A program made the translations under genes and the position numbers. The notes under the pieces are model-generated. The model saw only the letters and a list, made by a program, of their open reading frames with translations, searched no databases and was not told the DNA's origin. A stretch of 64,000 nucleotides of DNA. Origin: Macrolepiota albuminosa. Taxonomy: Eukaryota; Basidiomycota; Agaricomycetes; Agaricales; Agaricaceae. The DNA lies in NCBI GenBank assembly GCA_027475525.1, contig JAMWFC010000051.1:2307205-2371204 (forward strand). The letters are read 5' to 3'. Positions 1 to 10,720 of the stretch are shown piece by piece (the stretch's first letter is position 1; the number at the start of each line of letters is the position of its first letter).

Positions 1-1671
1 GCAAAGATTGACCGTCATGGATCAAACACGTTTACGAGCGATGAATGAACAGGTAAAGTTCAGACAATTTCCCATACATCCTCTGCTTCCTTATCTTTGG
101 CCAGATCAATACCATCGAAGAAGCCTTTAATCGGTTTCGCAGTCTCTGTGTTGAATTTACTCAAACAGAAGAAAACTCCAAACGTTCAGTTGCTGATCTG
201 GAGTACGAGAATAAAGTTTTAGTACAACAGAACCAGGCATTACAGCGCCAAGTCGACAACTACAAGCGACAATCAGAAAGAGCCAAGGACGCACAAGAAG
301 CAGTTTTTTGGAAGCTCGGAAATGCATACCGAGTAATTTGTGACCTAATCAATCAGGTCGAGAGGGTGAATGTTTATTTCAACATTATTATCTTTACTTT
401 TCATACCGAGTAATTTGTGACCTAATCAATCAGGTCGAGAGGGTGAATGTTTATTTCAACATTATTATCTTTACTTTTGAGATTTCGTTTGACACCATCA
501 TTTTGATCTGCGAATCTTTAGCTACAGGTAGCCGATCATCTTCAGCCCGCGATTCAGAATAAAGCTGAAGAGAGCGAGGAGATGCGCCAGGTTATAGGGG
601 AGGCTGTTGCACAGACTTTGAGCTGCTCCCCTAGGAGCCCAGACAGCAACAGAACTCCCCGTCAACATTGCCCCCCGCTTAGGAGAGGAATGCTTAAATG
701 GAAGACTCCAAACGGGCATCGTGATGGAACAGCGGAAGGGCCATCTGAAGTGAACAGTCACTCGCCTAGTCACTTACCTTCAATCGAAGCGTCTGGTAAC
801 AAATCAACTAGCGAGTCAGAAAGCTCAGCCTCTGTTGTAAACATCGATGTCGAAGAAAGATGGAGCATCCACTATGGAAACAATCCTCCGGGGGTTTGTA
901 ATATGTCCTTCGGGCCAGTTAGTTACACAAGGTTATTGCAATATTCCGTGATCGCTAAAGAGCATGTGTGTCATTAACATCCGCCTTGAGATAATTATTG
1001 ACATGTAGCGAGTCAGGTTGACAAGCTGAAACAGTTCGTTGCAGGTTCCTTGTTTAGGTCGATGGGTTTGCGAATTTCTGTTCTGCAGACTTGAGAATGC
1101 AGGAGACCTTTGTCTGCGCCTACATTCAACGAGTAACCTTCTTTTCTTAAAAGACCCGATATTTTTGGAGGAAAGGGCAGAAGGCATTAAGAAAACATAC
1201 ATCCTAGATTGGGGTACTCCTCAAGAAAATGCATTGCTGACAGACTTCATACGGAGTAGAGAAGAAGTAGTACTCCATACGTTCGTCTTCCCGGAGAAAA
1301 AGGTGAGTCGCTTTCTTGATACTGTTCATAATGGTCTGGAATGAGGACTGTGACAGAAGTGGTTCTATGTTGGAGGTTTCACTTGGCACGTCGCGGATCA
1401 CCTTCATTCCATTTGGCCGTCACTTGGAAAGACGGTAAGGTTACCTTTCAACATGCAACGTTTATCACAAACTTGAAAGCCACAGGAGAGGAACAAGGTC
1501 CTTTCGAAATTATGCGAACGCAGCTCAGACTATCTTGAAGCAGATGTGGCGATCAAACTTGACAACGGCACTCTATCCCAAATATGTCTTGAAATCTCAA
1601 GTGACGGGCTCTGGGATATATCCCGACAATTTGCCGGGCGTATGGATTATCCGGATAACAAAGCGGTATAG
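1..1671 (+). CDS. Coiled-coil protein of unknown function, 5' end cut by the window
   Basis: Not recognised as a named family. The first readable exons (about 9-52 and 101-350) encode a charged, Gln/Glu-rich heptad-like stretch that should form a coiled coil. A Ser/Pro-rich linker follows (about 531-950, after a tag-like acceptor at 530), then a folded-looking C-terminal part with exons near 1047-1310, 1366-1437 and 1492-1671. The C-terminal part contains the motifs YILDWGTPQENALL, WFYVGGFTWHVAD and SDGLWDISRQFAGRMD, and ends at a TAG at 1669-1671. A small DUF of agaricomycete proteins (DUF6697-like) is possible but unproven. A 77-bp duplication at 325-478 covers the exon/intron border. The start lies left of the window. 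Exon borders are inferred from GT/AG signals and frame continuity. Confidence 0.55.
325..478. repeat. 77-bp perfect tandem duplication (325-401 / 402-478)
   Basis: Two adjacent identical 77-bp copies, placed over the exon end and donor of the first gene. One of 24 with the same period; probably an assembly artefact. Confidence 0.9.
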
Positions 1672-1961
1672 TTAGTGTCGTAGCAATGTAAAGACTGTAT
1701 GCTTTGGGCATGGTCAGATGTCAGAAGAAAATGACGGATTCTGTCACAGCAAACGATCGATCGTGATCACGATTAAACTTAACCCCCATAGCTACTTTTT
1801 TTTTGATCAAATGTAGTTTTTCAATATCTTTTGGCTGAGTATCACGACGCTTAGTCCTTCTTCTGCACTGGTCGGCAGCACGTCGGTTGCCTTCACTGAC
1901 TTGTTTCTTATTCCTGTCATTATTGGTTATCTTTATCGTCCTATCTCGTCCACACCCGATA

Positions 1962-3032
1962 TGCATCAGCAAACATCCATAAGTGAAAGGCGTCGCTTAA
2001 ACCTTTCTCCTCAGAATGTTGTGACTCAGGCAGGTAATTCTACGACTACTGCGAGGGCTGCTACTTCATCACCCTCGTCTTCGATCAAATCTACTCCGTC
2101 GTTCACCTCCACTGCTTCACCGTCATCTTCAATTTTCACGACATTTCGACCTACTACTAGTCCAAGACTTCCCCATTCCACGATGTTGTCGGCGCAGAGA
2201 GCCACAACGTCTGTATCAGCATCGTCGAGCAGTTCGTCATTTTCAAACATATCTTCTTCCCGTTCATTGTACGTGTTTCCTCTACTCAGGGTAGTTTTAA
2301 ATCCAACGTATATATATTTAAGGATCACATCATCGACTTTGCCTACTGTATCAATATCTTCATCTATCCATAGATTGTCATCATCTTCGCTTGTATCCAT
2401 ATTCATACCACGGTCCACCACTTTGGATCACATCCCCCAAACCACTTTGGCCAAAGTACCTGCCTCGTCAATATCTACTTCACCCCCATCAATAACACAT
2501 TACAACCCCTCTTTTAGCAGCACGACCTTGTTTCCTGCTCATGAGTGAGTTGGTTTCCATCCTCCAGATAGGAACAAGATGTTGATGTCTATTGTATAGT
2601 TTCTGGGCAAACAAGGGTGCCGTAGCGGGGACTTTCACTGCCGTTGGCCTGATCATCATTGGTGTCGTGGTTGCTCTGGCCTTCTTCTTCTCGAGGTCAC
2701 GCCCTGGTGATAGCAAATCTTATGAGAGCTTCCTGCAGCCATCGACGGGCCAGCTCTCATCAGGCAGCATTACTCCTCTTGATGCAGGCAGGCTCCCAGC
2801 TTCCCTTGGCCTTAGTGCCAATGATTTGATGACACAAGGTCCTGTGAATTCTCAATTCAGCAATCAGGTACACTCTGTATATACACCCTATCCCCAAGAC
2901 CTTGCACCTATCCAGGAACGAGGTTCTGAAGCGAAGATGTCACCTTCAAATACCGTATTCAGACGCCCTACCGTCAAACGTGATTCTTATCAGCCCTCTA
3001 TCGACTCATTTTACGGCGCGCCTGGAACCTAG
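1962..3032 (+). CDS. Ser/Thr-rich single-pass membrane protein (mucin-like cell-surface protein)
   Basis: Probably a cell-surface glycoprotein. The N-terminal part (about 190 residues from the ATG at 1962) is extremely rich in Ser, Thr and Pro, as expected for O-glycosylated stalks. It ends at a gtgagt donor near 2544, and the next exon begins after a tag acceptor near 2599. That exon starts FWANKGAVAGTF, followed by one hydrophobic segment (GLIIIGVVVALAFFF) and a basic SRSR stop-transfer, then a cytoplasmic tail of about 120 residues. The arrangement resembles fungal wall-stress sensors and the agaricomycete proteins with a conserved NKGAVAGTF stretch before the membrane segment. No cysteine-rich WSC domain and no clear signal peptide is seen, so an upstream exon may exist. 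The exact start is uncertain; an intron near 2269-2325 is also possible. Confidence 0.65.
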
Positions 3033-3935
3033 AACACTCAAAATGTCTTCATAAGTCATGTAATACTAATTTGTATTTTTTTGAAATTGATTTCCACAAC
3101 GAAGATACACTAATTCACTTACAATGTAATAGAGAAATTTAGATCAGTGCTCTGAGGGGCTCAAATGCAATAAGAAGGTTAAATCGAAGTGGGTGATGAA
3201 AAACTTGACGCGCAAGGTGTATCATATAGTACAAAATGTAAAAGTCATCCATTTTGGTTGAAACTCGTGGTGGCATCCTGACGCTGATTCCAGGATCCTT
3301 TCACTTTAGGCGTTGAATTGAACAGCCAATAGTTGACAAGAAATTGATGAATCAATCAATCAAGTCTTGTGCTTTTTGTGGACCAAAAAATACAGTACAG
3401 TACGCAGGCACATGTTCGATCTGTGTTCACAACCAACCAGCTGGAAGGGGGATGTAGCCTATTAGTGCCAGGTTGTTAATTAAATTGCAAGGAAGATCTT
3501 CAATGCACGACCTCCCCTGCGAGGTGCGAACAACAGCTTCTATCAGAGGATGTCAAGAAATTTGATGCAAAGCTTTTATGGACTGATACCTTTTCAGTTC
3601 ACGAGACAGTCGCTGAGTTGTCAAGTCCTCACGAATGTTGCGATATTCGTATCAGGCAAAGACAATTGGGAAAATAGCGAGTACTGGTATTCGCCAAGAA
3701 TCGAAGTGATGCGCTTTTAGGTTCGACGATGCCCATAAGAATTCCCCCCAGTGAGCGCATCTAAGTATCCCTGTCATGTGGCACGTCTTTAATTTAAAAT
3801 CGAACACTGGACATTAGTGGTGTACCGTTGAGAGACATCAGCAAATCACAAAGAACTAGGGAAAATTTCATGACCAAGGTTGAGCCATAAATCCATTCAA
3901 GTTTAGCTCGAATGATCTTCTGGCAGCATTTCGTC

Positions 3936-4025
3936 CTAGTAAGTGTATGTATCTCCGAGCCAACGGTGATACGCGTCAGGATCTGTGGGACCCAATAGAG
4001 CCATCTCGTAACCTAAATCTTTCAT
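3936..4025 (-). other. Orphan exon-like frame on the minus strand
   Basis: Reads MKDLGYEMALLGPTDPDAYH and then RWLGDTYTY before a TAG at 3936-3938. The amino-acid make-up looks protein-like, and a splice acceptor is plausible just upstream (ttctag on the minus strand). I cannot attach it to a neighbouring gene; it could be the last exon of a lost or degenerate gene. Confidence 0.25.
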
Positions 4026-4217
4026 GGTGAACTAGAAGGTAAGTACAAGCTCAAGGTAGAATAAATTTGACCTGAAGGTAGCTATCCTTATGTTTGTAGA
4101 ATTTTGCAAGGAAAGTCTTGCGCCACATGTCATTGACCTACCAATGCAAACAATGACGCAGTAAAAAAAATTACCATACATTTTTCTCTTGGGTCTTTAC
4201 GATGATCAAATTAATAA

Positions 4218-4371
4218 ATGTCGACTACGGCAGCTTGCACTGTTGCTCAGGTGATTTACTAATATCCAAGTAATGTCATTGGTGCTTTTGTTGGATGTCG
4301 ACTACGGCAGCTTGCACTGTTGCTCAGGTGATTTACTAATATCCAAGTAATGTCATTGGTGCTTTTGTTGG
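4218..4371. repeat. 77-bp perfect tandem duplication (4218-4294 / 4295-4371)
   Basis: Identical adjacent copies in non-coding DNA, so the duplication is not confined to genes. Confidence 0.9.
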
Positions 4372-4472
4372 ATGGAAAATGTTCGTCCTCAGGTTCGAGA
4401 CGCGGTAGAAGGGAATTTCACGTCATATCCTTGGTAGCTAACTTTTGTGAACTGTCCTTTGTAACCGTTGTC

Positions 4473-5225
4473 CTAGTCTGTCTGCATGTGAGTCACAATC
4501 CATGCAAGTCTATCAAGGGATCGAGACATTGCATCAATCTTGCGTCAATCCCTGCGCAACCACTAATGTATGAAATCATGAGCCAACTCAAACTCAAGGT
4601 GTTCACGACCATCTTCACTACCCCAGATATCCGTCCTGGAAAGGTCCATTCTCCCACCTCCAAGTGCATCCTCATAATCCCAGCGAGGTTCACCATCACC
4701 TTTCATGTTCTTCAGGACTGCCTGGAAAAAATGATCACGGAAAAGTTCATCAAGAGGACGTATGGTAGGATCCGTGATGTGTCCAAGTTTGAGAGTCTTT
4801 CCAGCAACACCATCATAGCCAGCGACAAACGGAACAATGATGTGGCCACGCTGTAAAACTTCTATGAGACACAAATTCATGTATATTCATTGAAATAACA
4901 GGCACATCGGGATCGACAGCAAGCCGGTAGTTGTCCCATGCACCATGCAAGTCAGAGCGAAGAAGCATCAAATTTTGAAGCGAGTCAATCTTAGTTGGTC
5001 CCCCAAGTTCCACAAGGGGCACAGAGTCGGTGATAAGGCTGGGATATTCCATCTTATGAAATTGAGATCAAGAACATACCTCCACATCATATGCACGTGG
5101 AAAGATATGAGCAGATGAAAAGCGCTCTTACTGTTCTTCCCAAACTTGTTCACCTGACAAGAGGCAGAAAAATACCGTTTCCGCACGCGTTTTTGGTAAT
5201 GTTCTCTCTGCAGATCAATCACTCA
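4473..5225 (-). pseudogene. HNH endonuclease-domain gene, degenerate
   Basis: Family: HNH-nuclease-domain proteins that form large families in agaricomycetes; function there is mostly unknown. On the minus strand the frame shows a Cys motif (FFCLLSGEQ), then SSAHIFPRAYDVE (the AHI-P metal/HNH signature), a small intron, then a stretch containing SLQNLMLLRSDLHGAWDNY (the downstream H/N part). A C-terminal region with RPLDELFRDHFFQAVLKNMKG and RSLDRLAWIVTHMQTD follows. The frame is broken by three stops: TAA at 5128-5130, TAG at 4563-4565 and TGA at 4545-4547. All three could come from CAA, CAG and CGA by one C-to-T change each. The 5' part (to about 5790) has open frames I could not match and carries a 77-bp duplication. 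Alternative: an intact gene with introns I mis-read. Confidence 0.6.
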
Positions 5226-5230
5226 GATGT

Positions 5231-5384
5231 GGGAAAAGTCATTCGTGGTGTGAGCGTACTCTGGAGGCAGTGTTAGATATGGTGAGATGGCGTGGCCGAG
5301 CACGTTGGGGAAAAGTCATTCGTGGTGTGAGCGTACTCTGGAGGCAGTGTTAGATATGGTGAGATGGCGTGGCCGAGCACGTTG
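5231..5384. repeat. 77-bp perfect tandem duplication (5231-5307 / 5308-5384)
   Basis: Identical adjacent copies upstream of the HNH signature of the degenerate gene. Confidence 0.9.
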
Positions 5385-5895
5385 TAATTAACGTGACTCT
5401 GATAGGACTGCCGCCTGCAGATGAGTGTTGATAGAGGAAAGGATAACGTATACTGAGGTACTTCTGGACCAGGTTTTGGTACTCTGACCATTCTCAACAT
5501 ATGTGAAGACGTGAAGGGGGGTAGAAGTACAGATGATTTTTCTGAGACAATTGTGAAATTGTTCCCAATCGAGGCCATATTGATAGAATTCTGGGATATG
5601 AAACAAACATCAGATCGGGAAAACACTTTAATAGTCGGCAAATTACTCGATACAAGGCTACCTGTATGGTCTCGGAAGGACTGTAGAGCTGCATTAGCCC
5701 TGCAGGGAGTGGATCCCGATTGATGCATATATTAGATTGCCGGTCACGGTTACCTTTTTGCTCTCCCATTTCGGATCGGAATTCGGGCAACTTGCCACTT
5801 GACCCGTGACACCACAGTATTGAGTAGTGCTTGAACGTTACAGCTTGTCTTCAGACCGTTTACCAGAACGTTTTTCGTGTCGTCCTTCTTGGACA

Positions 5896-7033
5896 ATGTC
5901 CATTACCTGTCTCTCTTTGAACCGACCACAGAGCAAGAACGCTATCTCTCTGGCTCTTCTCGAGGTGACTTCAAACGAATTGAGTGTACTTGATGATCTA
6001 AGAGTTTGAATTTCAGCAACTCAAAGAGAGCCTCGAGAAAGTTCATTTTGATAAGAGGTAAAGTCGTAACTCACTACTGATTGGGCTACTCTCACCACTA
6101 TGTGGTTTTTCAAGTGTACGCGTCCTCATCCTCCGGTCAACAACTATGGGGTCATTTTGTGCAGGCGCGGATCTCGTAGAAAGACGTAATATGTCTCAAG
6201 TACAGGTCGCCAAGTTCCTTTCTGACTTACGGGATGCACTTGGAAAGCTTGAGAACCTTCCTATGCCTACCATTGCCGCTATAGATGGACCTGCCCTTGG
6301 AGGCGGACTAGAGCTGAGTCTCGCCTGTGATTTGCGTGTAGCAGGTACTTGCTGAAATAGGCTTCTACTTCACTTGTGATCTTGATGTCGTTCTGAAGGC
6401 CATAGTGTTCAAAAAATTGGCCTTCCTGAAACCAGTCTTGGAATTATACCAGGTGCTGGCGGCACACAGAGAATTACAAGACTTCTAGGTCCCTCGAAAG
6501 CCAAAGATATGATTTTTACTGCACGTACGCTGACTTCACAAGAGGCCCTTGGATGGGGTAATTGTTCAAAAAATGATATTCCGTGAAGCGCCTACTCCCT
6601 TTTGAATAGGTCTCGTTGACTATGTGTCAAGCCCTGAAACAAGCGCTTTTGATCGGGCTATTACTGTGGCGGAAGCCATTGCAAAGAACGGTACTTGCAG
6701 TCACTATATGTTTTGAATTTGTTGTCCCATTTACACCTGTATCCAAGCCCCGCTAGCTCTCAGAGCAGCGAAACAAGCAATTTCAAGGTCTGGGGATTTG
6801 GCACTCGAAACAGGTAATTTTTAGCCCCGCTAGCTCTCAGAGCAGCGAAACAAGCAATTTCAAGGTCTGGGGATTTGGCACTCGAAACAGGTAATTTTTT
6901 TAAAATCCTTATCAACCGTCTTAATTACCTTCCTAGGATTGAACGAGCGTCCTATGAAACCCTCCTATCGCAGGAGGTTGGAAGCCTTACAAGCGTTTCT
7001 CGGAAGCGGAAACCCGTGTTCAAGGGAGAATAA
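5896..7033 (+). CDS. Enoyl-CoA hydratase/isomerase family protein (AUH-like)
   Basis: Crotonase fold enzyme, probably mitochondrial or peroxisomal, hydrating an enoyl-CoA; the closest type is methylglutaconyl-CoA hydratase of leucine breakdown (inference). Joined exons give [19 protein letters not shown], then VLILRS, the oxyanion-hole loop [10 protein letters not shown] and the second signature [20 protein letters not shown]. The acyl-CoA site segment follows ([17 protein letters not shown]) with [18 protein letters not shown], and the protein ends [11 protein letters not shown] at the TAA 7031-7033. The G-G-x-x-L and GAGGTQR residues of the family are all present. The ATG at 5896 gives a short N-terminus, so a targeting exon upstream is possible. 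At least six small introns; the one near 6812-6938 carries a 77-bp duplication. The gene ends 55 bp from the end of convergent SEC10. Confidence 0.85.
6746..6899. repeat. 77-bp perfect tandem duplication (6746-6822 / 6823-6899)
   Basis: Covers a whole small exon and its donor in the enoyl-CoA hydratase gene. Taken literally it would duplicate that exon; collapsing it gives one normal exon. Confidence 0.9.
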
Positions 7034-7088
7034 GTTTGAATACAGTATTATAGCTACAGATCCTGGTATCATATGGAATATTTCAATT

Positions 7089-10000
7089 TCAGAATGGTCG
7101 GGAAGGCATCACAAAACCTCCTGCGAATCCCGCTGGAACCAAAGGAATACCATCACTCAGTCTTAAACCTTCCAAATCCTTCATCATTAAACTCAGTCGA
7201 CCAAAGCGGTCCTTCAGACCCCTGCCCTCCGTACCCTCGTCTTGCAGCCCTTGTGAATCATTGAACAACTTTCCATACTGTGCCCAGTCACTCCTCAGCA
7301 TCAAATAAGGTTTGAGAAGTGTTGCATCAATCCGCCCGAGATAACCTTCGGTGATATATGACTTCAAAATCTCTGGGCGTACGAGAAAAACGTTTCCGAG
7401 TTGTCGCATGAACTCGAATCGTTCATGAAGCGCTGATATCCCGAAGGTCCGGGGCGTACGAGAAAAACGTTTCCGAGTTGTCGCATGAACTCGAATCGTT
7501 CATGAAGCGCTGATATCCCGAAGGTCCGATGATGTCCTGATAAGATTTGATATCCCTAGCGAAACGTGAGCTCATCACACCCTGCGACAAGATGACCACT
7601 CACTTTGCAAGCATCAGACCACCTGTTGCACTGACAGGAAACTTGCGAAGGTGTTCTAGAAGGGTACTGTTTCACGTCGTCAGATATACAACGGCCGATA
7701 GAGTTTTGGGTGGTACCTATGGAACGCAACTCCTATCTCAGTGAGGAATCCCTCGAGATTCTTCCCGCTAAGGTTCTGGTTCGCCGCGTCTCGAACTTTC
7801 TCGAGTACTTCACAACAAGACAAGCACGGCTCCGTGTTTACTCTTGCAAATGACAAGTCATCGTCTCGCGGGTTAAAGTCATTGCGTTTTTGTTTGGCAA
7901 GCAGTGTACTCAGCCAAGCGACAATTGCTGAGACGGTGTATATGACGGGTTAAAGTCATTGCGTTTTTGTTTGGCAAGCAGTGTACTCAGCCAAGCGACA
8001 ATTGCTGAGACGGTGTATATGATCAATTTGGTCAACATAGTAGACGCTACAACTTACATTCCGTGACACTCTGTAACAAATGGTTAGTAGCACCCTCAAT
8101 TCGGCTGACCGTTTGGTTGTTGAAGGCGACCATCTCGCGGCGCGTCGTCACAGAAGAGTTCGCTAAAGGAAGCAGAGCAGCGTTCACATACTGCTGCCAA
8201 AGATGACAGATGAGATCTGTGGATCGTATAACGGAAAGAGATTGCAAATTTGGTTCGGTTTTTGTATCAGCCGCTTCGAGTCGCAGCTGCGCCCTGTATA
8301 GGTTTAGAAGAATTTTGATACACGGATCCGGACTACGCACGTCTCAAGGGCGGTGCATAGATATGCATTGCCAATCGCTTCAGCAAGAACTCGAAGAAGG
8401 GCAAAAGTATTCTTTATACTGTCAACAAGAGATGAGCAGTCGACTGGCTTAGAGACAGGCCGATCTGTACTTGTCATTCAGAGGGCTGAGCTCAATGCAG
8501 CGGCCAACGGCCTCAGCATGCCACTTCAGCATTTTCCCTGCGATATCAACACTCAACAAGCCATCTTCTTCTCGCACGGGCTCTTCCAATTTATCCTGGT
8601 TCGCATTGATACCGCCAAACCTCATCAATGCAGCGGCAGCTTGTGCTGAAGTAGTTGATCCTCCGCTCGTGGTCGTCGTCGCAGCAGCAGCGCTAAGTTG
8701 ATTCACCATACGATCGAACATAGATGATTTGCCCTTTTGTGTTCTTTCCTGCAAACGGTTGTGAACGAAGTGCAATATATAATCCAGATAAAGTTTCGTA
8801 CATGATATCGGGTGAATTGGGCAAGAAGGCTCGAGTAAAGTGTACCCAGACTCCGACTTTCGCGCTCGAGGTACCGTTGGCCCTCCGTGTATGGGACGAA
8901 AAGTTCTTCCATCGCGGTCTCTAACATCGTACTGAGGGCGGCAGACGTGCCAGGGGAAGCTGAATTAGAGCTTGCTAGTAACTTTCGAAACTCAGTTGCC
9001 TCATATGGAGTTCGAGGTGAAACATGAGGGAGTTCGTATGTTTTAAGATCATCTACAAGAGTTGATGTTTGGGTGTGTACGAGTTGTAGAACCCGTAGAT
9101 ATGTCAAGTCAGAAATAGAAGAACCTCGATGGAGGAGTTGTTCCATATGTTGTTGTATCTGAATGATAGTGAGTTACTAGCCATCTCTAGCATAATAATC
9201 TTACTGATTGTGCGAATACTCGTTGCAAGAAAACCTGCATAACGACTGATGGATTAGGGAAAACAGCCTTGACAATCTGGGCTTCGGTCTCCACAGTAGA
9301 ACGGATTTCAGTGAATAAATCTGCCATTCCTTGTTCAGTCTTAGGCGGACTTCTATCAGGATCTGGCAAGAGATCCCATCTGCAGGGTGTGATGGGTGAT
9401 GATAAATAATTCAGGGCAATAGACGTACAGAACACGATCGTCTACAGGTTTATTGGTTCTGACGTTGTTGATAAAGAAGTCGTGCTGATTTACATATACT
9501 TGTACACATGATGCACCGCCATTGAATTCAAGGAGTGTTTGAGCACAGTGCTGGAACGTTGTGAGCCCAATAGACTTGACACGTGTGTGTTACCCACATT
9601 CATCATCTTGGGATCACCCTTTCTGTAGCATCGGTCAAAGAGATTGAGCATTTCCTTCTCGAACTTCTCGCAGTACTTTTCTATACTTTCCCGAGTCTAA
9701 TCTCGACGTTAAAGAAGTTGAATAAGCAGAATAGACGAAATGTTCATACCCTGTCGGCATTAGGTAGATCCACTTCTTTCGCGACTGTGTTTAAACGTCG
9801 CAATAGGGCTGCAACCTGACGGCGTCCGGCTCGCCCTTCCTTCCTCATGGTGTCTAAGCGTGCTGTATCGCCCTTGCTTAACTGGTTATAGAAATCTATA
9901 ATGTCATAGGCAGCTTGTGCCCTTTGTCGTTCAAGATGGACTGTCTCGAGTTGTTCGCCTGATCGTATTTGAGCTTCAAATAATCATCTTTCGGCCAGAG

Positions 10001-10540
10001 GCATACCCATTCTAACTGCTGTACGACTGACCGTGTTTATTCGGGATTCCATGCCCGAAAAAGAGCCTGCAACAGCCTATGATCATGAGTAACACAACCT
10101 GGGCTCTGCCAAAAGACGAAACACCTCAAAACCTCGATTGAGGTCCGCCATCTTCTTGGAATATTCACGTTCCGAAACGCGGACGCTCTTCTCCATCTGC
10201 TCACTCTTTGTCTGCACCTCTTTCCTCACAGCAATCAGCCGGTCAACTGCGGCTTCAAAACTCTGTATGAACGGCTTAGGATCAAATGCTGTAAGGCATG
10301 TAAATTGAACATTCTTGCGAACGGTACCCATGACTCACGTCCATTGCCCTCCCGTGATTGTGTTATGAGTTTCTCAGATAATGAACCAACGAAATCAGTG
10401 ACATCGAATTTGGCCTATTAGACATGAAGTGAATAAGACATCTAGAGAACGTTTCCATCCAGACACACTGTGAACGTGGAAAGACGGAGATGTTCTTCAA
10501 GGTTTGGGTGGAGAGAATGTGGTTTTAGTGCTGTCGACAT
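7089..10540 (-). CDS. SEC10: Exocyst complex component Sec10
   Basis: Exocyst subunit that tethers secretory vesicles at the plasma membrane of growing hyphal tips. ATG at 10540 (MSTALKPHSLHPNLEEHL), then an intron and AKFDVTDFVGSLSEKLI. Next comes the coiled-coil vesicle-tether start FDPKPFIQSFEAAVDRLIAV with RVSEREYSKKMADLNRGFE, then EQLETVHLERQRAQAAYDII. A middle part reads CAQTLLEFNGGASCVQVYVN with a DPDRSPPKTEQGMADLF exon. The C-terminal part has ISALHERFEFMRQLGNVFLV, GYLGRIDATLLKPYLMLRSDW and an end at TGA 7089-7091. More than ten introns. Two 77-bp duplications break it (7375-7528 in an exon, 7869-8022 across an acceptor). At the first, collapse restores the frame only if one base is added at the right edge. 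SEC10 and RIX1 start 180 bp apart and diverge. Confidence 0.9.
7375..7528. repeat. 77-bp perfect tandem duplication (7375-7451 / 7452-7528)
   Basis: Inside a SEC10 exon. After removing one copy, the upstream frame (ending ..DIKSYQDI) and the downstream frame (RTFGISALHERF..) join only if one base is inserted immediately after position 7528. Confidence 0.9.
7869..8022. repeat. 77-bp perfect tandem duplication (7869-7945 / 7946-8022)
   Basis: Covers the start of a SEC10 exon and the adjacent intron end. Collapse yields the continuous segment TLLAKQKRNDFNPRDDDLSF. Confidence 0.9.
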
Positions 10541-10720
10541 GTACGTAGAGCCAGTGTCGGGACAATACTTTACAACTGACTTCAGGTATGCCGCGGCGCA
10601 CACGAGGTCAAACTTGACGGTGGTTACAAGTCGTTGAGCGATATTTATATCTATTACTCTCGGAGTTATTATTTTATCTATCATTGTTCAGACTGTCATA
10701 TTTTCTTCTACTTGCATGAA
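10541..10720. promoter_or_regulatory. Divergent promoter between SEC10 and RIX1
   Basis: 180 bp separate the two start codons, which point away from each other, so both promoters must lie here or inside the genes. No clear TATA box is seen next to either ATG. Confidence 0.45.

Larger units (their letters stand above)
3033..4472. other. Spacer without a callable gene; one orphan exon-like frame
   Basis: No long open frame on either strand. It contains a 77-bp duplication (4218-4371) and a short minus-strand frame at 3936-4025 listed separately. Confidence 0.6.
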
